Positions 8,255 through 15,045 of a stretch of DNA of 22,893 bases are shown here, in pieces. Below the pieces are notes generated by a model. That model saw nothing but the letters and a program-made list of their open reading frames with translations, ran no database searches and was not told the DNA's origin. The stretch is from an uncultured Porphyromonadaceae bacterium (GTDB taxonomy: Bacteria > Bacteroidota > Bacteroidia > Bacteroidales > Muribaculaceae): assembly GCA_947178245.1 (NCBI GenBank), contig CAMWXO010000009.1, positions 1 through 22,893 of the forward strand, read 5' to 3'. Position 1 is the first letter of the stretch. Every line of letters begins with the position of its first letter. The position numbers were made by a program, and so were the translations under genes.

Positions 8255-10120
8255 ATGAAAAAATATCTTTTGATAGGCTTGGCTGCGGTCGGAATGCTCT
8301 CGCTCACATCTTGCGAGGACTTCCTTGACTCAACCAACTATACCGAGGCCAATACCGACAACTATCCGGCTGCCGCGGCTGACCTCAACAAGGAACTTTC
8401 CTCACTCTACGGAGTGATGAACCAATTGAACCACTATCCCCTCGAGTGTCCATGGTTTGTTTGGAACGTCATGTCTGACGATACCAACGGCGCAGGAGGC
8501 ACGGGCGACGTGACGCCTCATGCCATCGGCCATCTGATGCAGAATCAGGAGAATCTCTACACCAACGCATGGCACTGTATCTATGTCGGAATCTCTCGCG
8601 CGAGCGCCATCATCTACTCCGTAGACTCTTTCGACTGGACAGGCAACGAGACCAAGCGCGACCAGCTTCTCGGAGAGGCTTACTTCATGCGCGGCCTCTT
8701 CTATCTCTGGGGCACTCAGTTCTGGGGTGATATACCCGCATACTGGGGAGCAGCCGCTCCCGATCCCTGCCCGCAGCAGAGCGCGGAAGAGGTGATTTTC
8801 CCCCATATCCTCGCTGACTTTACATCGGCCTACAACCTCATGACCAACGGCGCCACCACATGGGGCGACGGACACGCCATGAAGGGTGCGGCTGCCGGTT
8901 ATCTTGCCCGCGCATACATGTTCTATCAGGGCTTCTACAAAAAAGCCGGAGAACTTGCCACCGCCAACCTTGCTGATGTGGAACTTCCCGAGCAGGAGGG
9001 CGTGAACGGGCCTCTTACGAAGGCTTTCGTGGTGTCGGCCCTCGAGGACTGCATCCAGAAGTCAGGCGCTGAACTCATCCCTGATTTCCGCTGCCTCTGG
9101 CAGTACACCAACGATCTGACCGCTCCCGGCTATGCCTACACTCAGGATCTCGCCGCTTCAAATACGTTCTGGGCAGGTAACGGCAATAAGGAGCAGCTCT
9201 TCCAGATTCAGTTCACCAACGCCGCCTCCTACAACGGTACTATCCAGATGGGCTTCATCAATCAGACTGCCCTCTATCTCGGTCTCCGCGTGGATAAGGA
9301 CTTCAACAACCGCGGTAACGGCGGCGCCGATTCCCTCCCCTACGGACAGGGCTGGGGTATGGGCGTATTCAACATGAACGCCGTAAACGAATGGCCGGAT
9401 TCCGACCCGCGCAAGAAAGCAACCGTGCTCAACTGCGAGGAAGAACTCGCATATTTCGCTTACACTACTTCCTGCTCCGAGGAGACAGGTATGTATAACA
9501 AGAAATGGATGCCCGTCACTTGCGACGAGTCAAGTTTCGGAGTCAAGGAGGATGAGAAAGACGGCCCTGGCACAGGCCCTTACACATGGTGGGGCGTTTA
9601 CCGCACACAGCATGGCAATACTCCCAACTCAAACGGCAACTCGATGCAGGGTGACCACTTCACCGATATCGTATTCCTTCGTCTTGCCGACGTAATGCTG
9701 ATGCACTCCGAGCTGACCGGCGACGCTACGTATCTCAATAAGGTGCAGGAGCGTGCAGGTGTCAGAACCACACCCTACTCATGGGAGAATATCCGCAACG
9801 AACGTCGTTGGGAACTCTTCGGCGAAGGTATCCGCTTCAACGACCTGCGCCGCTGGTCGGGCAACGACGGCGGTGAAACCTGCCTCGCGGCTCTGGCTCT
9901 CGAGAGGCAGAACGGATCACGCGTGAACTACACAGGCAACTGGACTACTATGCACCATGCTTCATCAAGCTGGGCACAGCGCTACGCCAAGACCAACGGC
10001 TTCCTCCCGAAACCTGAGGGACAGATCAACATCGCTAACGACGAGAGTGTGCTGAAGCAGAATCCCGGATGGGGCTCTGACGCAAGCGACTGGAACATGA
10101 CCGGAACTCCCGTCTACTAA
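8255..10120 (+). CDS. susD: SusD/RagB-family surface glycan-binding lipoprotein
   Basis: This lipoprotein of 621 residues caps SusC and delivers glycan to it at the cell surface. The signal peptide ends with lipobox LTSC, placing the lipidated Cys at residue 20. The following acidic residues (E-D) fit the Bacteroidetes surface-export signal. The N-terminal CEDFLDSTNYTEAN segment and the helical TPR-like core (including GEAYFMRGLFYLWGTQFWGD) are typical. The late motif NERRWELFGEGIRFNDLRRW, around residue 515, is the family's C-terminal hallmark. It is slightly longer than many SusD proteins. It lies 27 nt after susC and 20 nt before the next lipoprotein gene, as expected for a susC-susD-surface-binding-protein operon. 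Confidence 0.96.
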   Translation: MKKYLLIGLAAVGMLSLTSCEDFLDSTNYTEANTDNYPAAAADLNKELSSLYGVMNQLNHYPLECPWFVWNVMSDDTNGAGGTGDVTPHAIGHLMQNQENLYTNAWHCIYVGISRASAIIYSVDSFDWTGNETKRDQLLGEAYFMRGLFYLWGTQFWGDIPAYWGAAAPDPCPQQSAEEVIFPHILADFTSAYNLMTNGATTWGDGHAMKGAAAGYLARAYMFYQGFYKKAGELATANLADVELPEQEGVNGPLTKAFVVSALEDCIQKSGAELIPDFRCLWQYTNDLTAPGYAYTQDLAASNTFWAGNGNKEQLFQIQFTNAASYNGTIQMGFINQTALYLGLRVDKDFNNRGNGGADSLPYGQGWGMGVFNMNAVNEWPDSDPRKKATVLNCEEELAYFAYTTSCSEETGMYNKKWMPVTCDESSFGVKEDEKDGPGTGPYTWWGVYRTQHGNTPNSNGNSMQGDHFTDIVFLRLADVMLMHSELTGDATYLNKVQERAGVRTTPYSWENIRNERRWELFGEGIRFNDLRRWSGNDGGETCLAALALERQNGSRVNYTGNWTTMHHASSSWAQRYAKTNGFLPKPEGQINIANDESVLKQNPGWGSDASDWNMTGTPVY

Positions 10121-10140
10121 TACGCTAAAAAAGAAAAGAA

Positions 10141-11634
10141 ATGAAAAAACTACTTTTTATACTGGGTCTTGCAGGAGTGGTGCTCACTTCCTGCGACCCC
10201 CAGAAGGCTGAGGGCGAGTTCGTCACGATCGACAAGAATGCGGAAAGCCTCATGGAAGGCGCCACTTTCGCCCAGTTTGCGCTGGAAGACGGCAAATATG
10301 TGCCCTCTCCCACCGGCAACTACATTCAGTATGATTTCCCGGGAATTCAGGCTGTGACCGTGTTCTGGATGAAAGACGGCGAGAGAAAGGTACTCTCCTA
10401 CGGCAAGGCCGGCGGTATGGTCTACTATCTTCCCGGCCGCGGAAGCGACCCCTTGCAGACTCTCTATTTTGCCTACATCAACGGCGACGGCGCCGAGGTG
10501 ATAGCCGAGAAGCAGTTCACCCTCGAGGTGGCCAAGGCACTCGACCCCGCTACCAAACTGCTCGCGTCTGAGCTCGGCAGCAAGAAATGGAAATGGTGTC
10601 CGACAAAGGTTAACGACGGTGCCGTATGGGGTAACGGCGGCTACCTGGCCGGTCCTCAGGACGGAACCCTCGAGATCAACGGCGCATGGTGGGGCTGCGG
10701 CGTGCTCGACGGAGATTGCGGCGATAAGTTCGATAGCCAGACACAGCACGCCGGCGACCGCTGGCCTGCTATAGAGGGAGAATGCTACGCCCTCTCATAC
10801 ATGGAATTCAACGAGGACGGCGGCCTGCTCGCCTACAGCCCCGACGGAGTCAAGATCAACGAAGGAACCTTCGCAGTGAAGGGCTTCAACGACAATGAAA
10901 TCGTAAATGCCGATACATTCTCGAGAGGAACGCTCACTACTTCGGAAGGCGCTATCCTCTGGCCGTTCCAGATCAACACGAATGGCGGTCAGCCCACCGA
11001 GTTCGAAATAGGCTGGCTGGATGCGACCCGTATGATCCTCATCTGTCCGGCGACGAGTGGTAACGGCTGGGATGAGGCCACATGGTGGTCGTTCATGAGT
11101 GACGATGCACCGGCTCTCCTTGGTGCCGCAGACTGGTACTGGAAGCCGACCACCGTCAACGACGGCGCAGTATGGGGCAATGGAGGATATCTTGCCGGCT
11201 CCCAGAACGGCGCAGGCGGAGTCGAAGGCGCTTGGTGGGGCTGCGGTGTGAACGACGGCACTTGCCCCGACACTTTCGCAAGCCAGATGCAGCATGCCGG
11301 TGATGCTTACGTGGCAGGTGAGGAATATTCCACCTCGAAGATGTCGTTCAACCTCGACGAATCAGTCATCACGGTCTATGACAAGGACGGCAATCAGATC
11401 CGTCAGGGCTCTTTCGCTCTCGACCTGACTCCGAATCCTGATACGTTCAGCGTCGGCACGCTCACTACTTCGGAAGGTACCATTCTCTGGCCGTTCCAGA
11501 TCAACACGAATGGCGGAATGCCCACGAAGTTCGAGGTAGGCTACTTCAGTTCTGATGCCATGATCCTGATCTGCCCGCCGGAGTCAGGCAACGGTTGGGA
11601 TGAAGCCACCTGGTGGTCGTTCGGCAAGAAATAA
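10141..11634 (+). CDS. PUL surface lipoprotein with duplicated Trp/Cys-rich domain (SusE/F-position, probable glycan-binding)
   Basis: This is a lipoprotein of 497 residues (lipobox LTSC, Cys18) directly after susD, the position usually taken by a surface glycan-binding protein. Three parts are visible: a beta-rich N-terminal domain (~19-140), then two homologous units, ~147-318 and ~329-497. Both units contain VNDGAVWGNGGYLAG, EGAWWGCGV or GAWWGCGV, a second Cys about seven residues later, QHAGD, GTLTTSEG, ILWPFQINTNGG, a Cys in ILICP, and GNGWDEATWWSF. The conserved Trp residues could form sugar-binding platforms and the conserved Cys could form a disulfide; both points are inference. I do not recognise the family by name. 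The gene ends the PUL operon, with a terminator-like hairpin 23 nt after its stop. Confidence 0.75.
   Translation: MKKLLFILGLAGVVLTSCDPQKAEGEFVTIDKNAESLMEGATFAQFALEDGKYVPSPTGNYIQYDFPGIQAVTVFWMKDGERKVLSYGKAGGMVYYLPGRGSDPLQTLYFAYINGDGAEVIAEKQFTLEVAKALDPATKLLASELGSKKWKWCPTKVNDGAVWGNGGYLAGPQDGTLEINGAWWGCGVLDGDCGDKFDSQTQHAGDRWPAIEGECYALSYMEFNEDGGLLAYSPDGVKINEGTFAVKGFNDNEIVNADTFSRGTLTTSEGAILWPFQINTNGGQPTEFEIGWLDATRMILICPATSGNGWDEATWWSFMSDDAPALLGAADWYWKPTTVNDGAVWGNGGYLAGSQNGAGGVEGAWWGCGVNDGTCPDTFASQMQHAGDAYVAGEEYSTSKMSFNLDESVITVYDKDGNQIRQGSFALDLTPNPDTFSVGTLTTSEGTILWPFQINTNGGMPTKFEVGYFSSDAMILICPPESGNGWDEATWWSFGKK
10588..11628 (+). repeat. Tandem coding duplication inside the SGBP-like lipoprotein
   Basis: The segments starting at 10588 and 11134 encode the same domain twice. 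Similarity is uneven. Around 10930-10988 and 11458-11516 it is close to identical at the DNA level, offset by 528 bp, including third codon positions. Other parts match only as protein. That pattern suggests an older duplication with recent local gene conversion. Confidence 0.85.
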
Positions 11635-11656
11635 TCCTACATAGAATAATCTCCGG

Positions 11657-11690
11657 AAGGATGCGTGTTTTCGGACGCGCATCCTTTCTT
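11657..11690 (+). terminator. Intrinsic terminator of the PUL operon
   Basis: Arms AAGGATGCGTG (11657-11667) and CGCGCATCCTT (11676-11686) pair over 11 bp with one G-U around an 8-nt loop. A short pyrimidine tail (TCTT) follows. It lies 23 nt after the lipoprotein stop. The T-run is weak, so efficiency is uncertain. Confidence 0.65.
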
Positions 11691-11703
11691 CGCATAGATG
11701 TAG

Positions 11704-11723
11704 GGATGCACCCCGGTGCATCC
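11704..11723. repeat. REP-like palindrome
   Basis: GGATGCACC (11704-11712), CC, then GGTGCATCC (11715-11723) is a perfect 9-bp inverted repeat with a 2-bp spacer. It lies between the PUL terminator and the DUF4369 gene, 23 bp ahead of that start. It has no T-run and looks like a dispersed palindromic element; whether it recurs in the genome cannot be seen here. Its arms resemble those of the neighbouring terminator. Confidence 0.55.
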
Positions 11724-11746
11724 GCCACAAATGAACTATCAAAATT

Positions 11747-12340
11747 ATGAGAAAACTATTTTATCTTCTGCTCGCTCTTGTATGCACAGGTGTGACATGC
11801 TGCACCGGCAACAAAGACGAATATGTGATAAAGGGCTCCACCTCGCAGTCGCGTCTCGACGGACACTGGGTGTTTCTGGTGCCCTACGGCACGAAGGCTT
11901 ATGAAGACAGCATAGGCGTTGACTCCGTGGTGATAAAGAACGGTAAGTTCGAGTTCCGCGGACACAAGGGTGAATTCCTCGCCCGCGTCACGATGGACAG
12001 GCGCGTGCGCTACGGCACACAGGATCTGCTCATAGTGACCGAGCCGGGAGAAATCACGGTGGTCATCGACTCGGTGTCGTCGGGACACGGCACGCCGCAG
12101 AACGAGGCCCTGCAGTCGTGGAAGAGTCTGAAGGAAAACCATGACAAGGTGAGCTGGAATCAGAAGCAGCACATAAAATATCTGCAGGAGAAGGGTGACA
12201 CTGCATACGCCAACGCACTCACCGACTCGCTGAGGAACTTCAATGACTACTACCTCAACCAGATGCACGACATAATGCGCATCGTGGGCCCCGGAACGGC
12301 TTACGAAGTGCTTCGCCAGCGGTATGGGGAACCGAAGTAA
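11747..12340 (+). CDS. Stand-alone DUF4369-type lipoprotein
   Basis: This is a small lipoprotein of 197 residues. A signal peptide with a Cys-Cys site (GVTCC, Cys18/19) is followed by a domain of about 100 residues. That domain (EYVIKGSTS ... SVVIKNGKFEFRGH ... RYGTQDLLIVTEPGEITVVID) resembles DUF4369, the domain usually fused N-terminally to a TlpA/AhpC-type thioredoxin domain in Bacteroidetes. The remainder is a charged helical tail (QSWKSLKENHDKVSWNQKQ and onward). There is no thioredoxin fold and no CxxC pair, so it is either a natural stand-alone form or a shortened relative. It lies between two terminators and is probably a separate unit. Its own promoter is not evident. Function unknown; an envelope or redox role is only suggested by the family. 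Confidence 0.7.
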   Translation: MRKLFYLLLALVCTGVTCCTGNKDEYVIKGSTSQSRLDGHWVFLVPYGTKAYEDSIGVDSVVIKNGKFEFRGHKGEFLARVTMDRRVRYGTQDLLIVTEPGEITVVIDSVSSGHGTPQNEALQSWKSLKENHDKVSWNQKQHIKYLQEKGDTAYANALTDSLRNFNDYYLNQMHDIMRIVGPGTAYEVLRQRYGEPK

Positions 12341-12390
12341 TGTAGAATTTAGAACTTCTTCTAATTGAGAATTGAGAATTGAGAATTGAG
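12339..12390 (+). repeat. Heptamer array AATTGAG, starting in the stop codon
   Basis: Units AATGTAG, AATTTAG and AACTTCT run directly from the last two bases of the TAA stop (12338-12340). After a 3-bp slip come four exact AATTGAG units (12363-12390). The last abuts the terminator hairpin at 12395. Confidence 0.85.
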
Positions 12391-12394
12391 AATG

Positions 12395-12414
12395 GAAGCC
12401 CCGGAAGGGGCTTC
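12395..12414 (+). terminator. GC-rich hairpin, probable terminator or REP stem
   Basis: GAAGCCCC (12395-12402), loop GGAA, GGGGCTTC (12407-12414) form a perfect 8-bp stem with a GNRA tetraloop. There is no T-run after it. Instead it joins directly to a second, longer inverted repeat. It could stop transcription from the DUF4369 gene or be half of a composite palindromic element. Confidence 0.5.
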
Positions 12415-12472
12415 GACTATGTTAACCGGGTACAAGCGAGCGCAGTGAGTGCCGTGCCCGACTAACATTGTC
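12415..12472. repeat. Long imperfect inverted repeat (19-nt arms)
   Basis: The arm 12415-12433 (GACTATGTTAACCGGGTAC) and the arm 12454-12472 (GTGCCCGACTAACATTGTC) pair over most of 19 positions, with one G-U and three mismatches, around a 20-nt centre. It follows immediately on the hairpin at 12395-12414, so 78 bp can fold as two adjacent stems. A REP/BIME-like mobile palindrome or a structured RNA are the options; nothing coding is seen. Confidence 0.5.
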
Positions 12473-12501
12473 ATGGCAGACGATATCTTTTTTTTTCCAT
12501 T

Positions 12502-12523
12502 TTGTTTCGGAGTTTGGAAACAA
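12502..12523. promoter_or_regulatory. Probable HigA operator (inverted repeat)
   Basis: TTGTTTC (12502-12508), an 8-bp spacer, then GAAACAA (12517-12523) form a perfect 7-bp inverted repeat. It sits just upstream of the -7 element and over the expected -33 region of higBA. Antitoxins of this family normally repress their own operon by binding such palindromes; the assignment to HigA is inference from position. Confidence 0.55.
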
Positions 12524-12536
12524 TTTAGTATCTTTG
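12505..12536 (+). promoter_or_regulatory. higBA promoter
   Basis: TATCTTTG at 12529-12536 matches the Bacteroidetes -7 element TAnnTTTG. The -33 position, 20 bp upstream, reads TTTC (12505-12508), a weak match. Transcription would start near 12543, just before the toxin start. The element overlaps or abuts the putative operator palindrome. Confidence 0.55.
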
Positions 12537-12548
12537 CAGTATTATATC

Positions 12549-12893
12549 ATGTTAATGATGGAAGCAACCAAAATAAACGTCTTATTGAGTGACGAGGCGC
12601 TGGCATTTGTCCGCTCACTTCCCGAAAAGGCTCAAAAGAAAGTGACATATAATATCAGGAAAGTCGAGGGCGGCGAAATGGACAAGGATCTCTTCAAGAA
12701 ACTCAACGAGAATATATGGGAGCTCCGTACATCATACAATGGTATGTGTTATCGACTGCTGGCTTTCTGGGATAAAGAAAAACGCGCCTTGATAATAGCC
12801 ACACATGGATTTATCAAGAAAACATGGAAGGTTCCTCAGAAAGAAATTGACAGGGCCGAGGCATTTATGAGGTTATATTACAGTAACGAATAA
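12549..12893 (+). CDS. higB: HigB-type (Gp49/RelE-like) toxin
   Basis: This is the toxin of a type II toxin-antitoxin pair, expected to be a ribosome-dependent mRNA interferase. The 114 residues show the phage-derived Gp49/HigB pattern: LSDEALAFVRSLPEKAQKKV, VTYNIRKVEGG, FKKLNENIWELRTSYNG, YRLLAFWDKEKRALIIATHG, FIKKTWKVPQKEIDRAE. The basic and aromatic residues of that core (R in ELR, YR, K in IKKT) are those the family uses near its active surface. The in-frame extension to 12468 was rejected because it would cover the operator and promoter. ATG 12549 is used, but 12555 or 12558 would give a better leader length. Toxin precedes antitoxin, as in other higBA loci, with an 11-nt gap. Confidence 0.88.
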   Translation: MLMMEATKINVLLSDEALAFVRSLPEKAQKKVTYNIRKVEGGEMDKDLFKKLNENIWELRTSYNGMCYRLLAFWDKEKRALIIATHGFIKKTWKVPQKEIDRAEAFMRLYYSNE

Positions 12894-12904
12894 TTATTCA
12901 GGAT

Positions 12905-13237
12905 ATGGCTAAAATTAATTTGACACCGGCAAGTGAACTTGTAGATGAAGTATGGGGCAAACCCGGAACTCCGGAGCGTGATAAAATGGAGGCGCGCCTG
13001 AAGGAAGATCTCAATGCATATTTTGTAGGCGAGGCCATTAAGAAAGCGCGTCAGGCGCAGAATCTTACCCAAGAAGAACTGGGACAGCGCATTGGAGTGC
13101 AGCGTGCGCAGATCTCAAGATTGGAAAAAGGGAAAAGTATCATTACGCTGCCTACTATGAGCAGAGTGTTTCGCGCCTTAGGTATTGAATCAGGAATTCT
13201 TGACTTAGGTGCAATCGGTAAGGTGGCGCTCTGGTAA
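12905..13237 (+). CDS. higA: HigA-type antitoxin, XRE-family HTH
   Basis: This antitoxin of 110 residues neutralises the upstream toxin and probably represses the operon. The N-terminal ~40 residues are charged and probably contact the toxin. Residues ~42-98 form an XRE/Cro-type helix-turn-helix: AIKKARQAQNLTQEELGQRI, GVQRAQISRLEKGKS, then LPTMSRVFRALGI. The family and the toxin-first order fit HigA. The gene ends only 41 nt before the chosen start of the next gene (8 nt before an alternative start), so higBA transcripts may continue into the DUF6057-type operon. Confidence 0.88.
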   Translation: MAKINLTPASELVDEVWGKPGTPERDKMEARLKEDLNAYFVGEAIKKARQAQNLTQEELGQRIGVQRAQISRLEKGKSIITLPTMSRVFRALGIESGILDLGAIGKVALW

Positions 13238-13278
13238 GCTGAAATATGCTTTCCAATTCAAGAAGTAATCCTGACATC

Positions 13279-15042
13279 ATGCCTAAATCATCAAAATATA
13301 TAGTTCCTGCCATATTTAGCCTCATCGCTGTGGCCCTATATTGCTTCTGGGCGATTCCCTATCGCGCGGCGATGGGCTACAGGGAAGAATTGCAGCTGTT
13401 TCAGACCACAGCGGCCTATTTCGCCGGACTGATGGCCGTGCCCGGCGGCATGGCGGTGTATATCGGTGAATTCTGCACTCAGTTTTTCAATAACTACATG
13501 ATAGGCGCCGCGGTGATGGCCGGGATAATGACCGCCTTCATGCTGCTTTGCTACGCGATAATAGGCCGGCAGGCGCCACGCGTGCCCAAGCCCCTCCGCC
13601 TCGCATTCTCGTTTATTCCGCTGCTGTCGCTGTGGCTGACGCTGGGAAACCAAAACGTGACGCTCGCCTTCCCCGTGGCCCTCATCATGGTGGTGGGAGC
13701 CGCGTTGGTGCATTCCTGCGCTTCGCGCACGAGGCTGCGGGGAGTGCTGCTGATGCTCGTGCTGACGTCGTTGCTTTATTGGCTCGCGGGCCCCGCGGCC
13801 TGCGTGCTCACGCTGCTCATAATCATCACGGCTGTGAGACAGATACGCTACAATGAGTCCATACAGCCGGCGCTGCGGTCGGCGGCGATGGCCGTGGCTG
13901 CCGTGATATGGCTTGGACTCAATATCTGGATATGGTCGCTACGGTCGGCATATCCTTTCACATATCAGTTGTTGGGAACAGGCTATCTGCTCGAGCCCGG
14001 CGTGTGCTCACCCGGAATTGTCATCACCATGATTCTCACGGCCGCGGTCTCACTTCCGGCCATGCTGCTGTGGAGGGTGAAACTGAAGATAGCGCTTCCC
14101 GCGCTGATGGCGGCGGAAGCCGCAGCGGCCCTGCTTATCTATCCGAAAGCATGGCCGGAGGCCACATACCGGCTCATTGACTATGACTATATGGTGCGCG
14201 CCAACGACTGGGAGGGAATACTGAGGTATTCCGACCGTCACGACCCCGATCTGCCCCTGAGCGTGAGCGCCACCAATCTCGCGCTTGCCATGACGGGGCA
14301 ACTCGACGCCAGGGCTTTCGACTATTACCAGAACGGCCCCGGGGGACTGATACCCTCGTTCAGGAAGGAATCCATCTCCTCCTGGCTCACGGGCGAGATA
14401 TTCTTTCAGCTCGGGCTCGTGAACAGCGCCCAGCGCTTCTATTTCGAGGGAATGGAGGCCATACCGAACTTCAACAAGAGCGCGCGTGCCATGAAGCGCC
14501 TTGCCGAGACAGCGATGCTGCGCGGAGACTACGAAGTGGCCGAAAAATACCTGCGCATACTGCAAAACACTTTGTTTTACGGCAAATGGGCCACCCGCAC
14601 CCTGGCGCTGATAAGAAACCCGAAAGAGATCGACAGCCATCCGCTCTATGGCGCGCTCAGGCGCAGGATGATTGATGACGACGCTCTCTTCAGCGACGCG
14701 AACCTTGACGGGTTTCTGGCCCGGCTCTATACACGCGACCCCGGAAATGACGTGGCGCGGCAGTATCTCATAGTCTATCCACTCATGGAGCGAGACCTGG
14801 CCGGTTTTGCCGAGTATATGGCGTTGGTGGCGGGGCAGCGGCCTGAGTATAATCCGCCGCTCGCTCAGCAGGCACTCGCGTTCATGGCCATGAAGAGCGG
14901 CCGGGAGTTGCCAGCCAATGCCGTTCCCCCTGCGGTGGAGCAATCGCTGCGCGGATTCGCTCAGGCCTGGACTTCAAAAAATCAGGCCCTTATCGACGGA
15001 TACAGGCGAACCCTTTTCTATTATCTGCTATCTGATGAATGA
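13279..15042 (+). CDS. DUF6057-like polytopic membrane protein with helical soluble C-terminal half, copy 1
   Basis: This is a protein of 587 residues. The first ~290 residues hold about eight hydrophobic segments. The first is at ~7-27 (YIVPAIFSLIAVALYCFWAI), and the soluble half starts near LIDYDYMVRANDWEG. That half is rich in paired helices resembling tetratricopeptide units (AKRLAETA-like turns such as AMKRLAETAMLRGDYEVAEK). Motifs shared with its two paralogues are (R/Q)E(E/Q)xxxF at 35-41 and a following PGG at 55-57. LYWLAGP at 166-172 is shared with copy 2. I recall the family as Pfam DUF6057, which has no assigned function; that name was not checked. Start: ATG 13279 puts the first membrane segment where it lies in the paralogues; ATG 13246 is an alternative. 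The lipoprotein partner begins 3 nt downstream. Confidence 0.75.
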   Translation: MPKSSKYIVPAIFSLIAVALYCFWAIPYRAAMGYREELQLFQTTAAYFAGLMAVPGGMAVYIGEFCTQFFNNYMIGAAVMAGIMTAFMLLCYAIIGRQAPRVPKPLRLAFSFIPLLSLWLTLGNQNVTLAFPVALIMVVGAALVHSCASRTRLRGVLLMLVLTSLLYWLAGPAACVLTLLIIITAVRQIRYNESIQPALRSAAMAVAAVIWLGLNIWIWSLRSAYPFTYQLLGTGYLLEPGVCSPGIVITMILTAAVSLPAMLLWRVKLKIALPALMAAEAAAALLIYPKAWPEATYRLIDYDYMVRANDWEGILRYSDRHDPDLPLSVSATNLALAMTGQLDARAFDYYQNGPGGLIPSFRKESISSWLTGEIFFQLGLVNSAQRFYFEGMEAIPNFNKSARAMKRLAETAMLRGDYEVAEKYLRILQNTLFYGKWATRTLALIRNPKEIDSHPLYGALRRRMIDDDALFSDANLDGFLARLYTRDPGNDVARQYLIVYPLMERDLAGFAEYMALVAGQRPEYNPPLAQQALAFMAMKSGRELPANAVPPAVEQSLRGFAQAWTSKNQALIDGYRRTLFYYLLSDE

Positions 15043-15045
15043 TTT

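Noticed and set aside
12415..12472. tRNA or integron attC site
   Set aside because: The inverted repeat has no cloverleaf features, and no integrase or attC core sites are visible.
12468..12548. Upstream start for the HigB toxin
   Set aside because: It would place the promoter and operator palindrome inside the coding sequence, and the added residues do not match the family.
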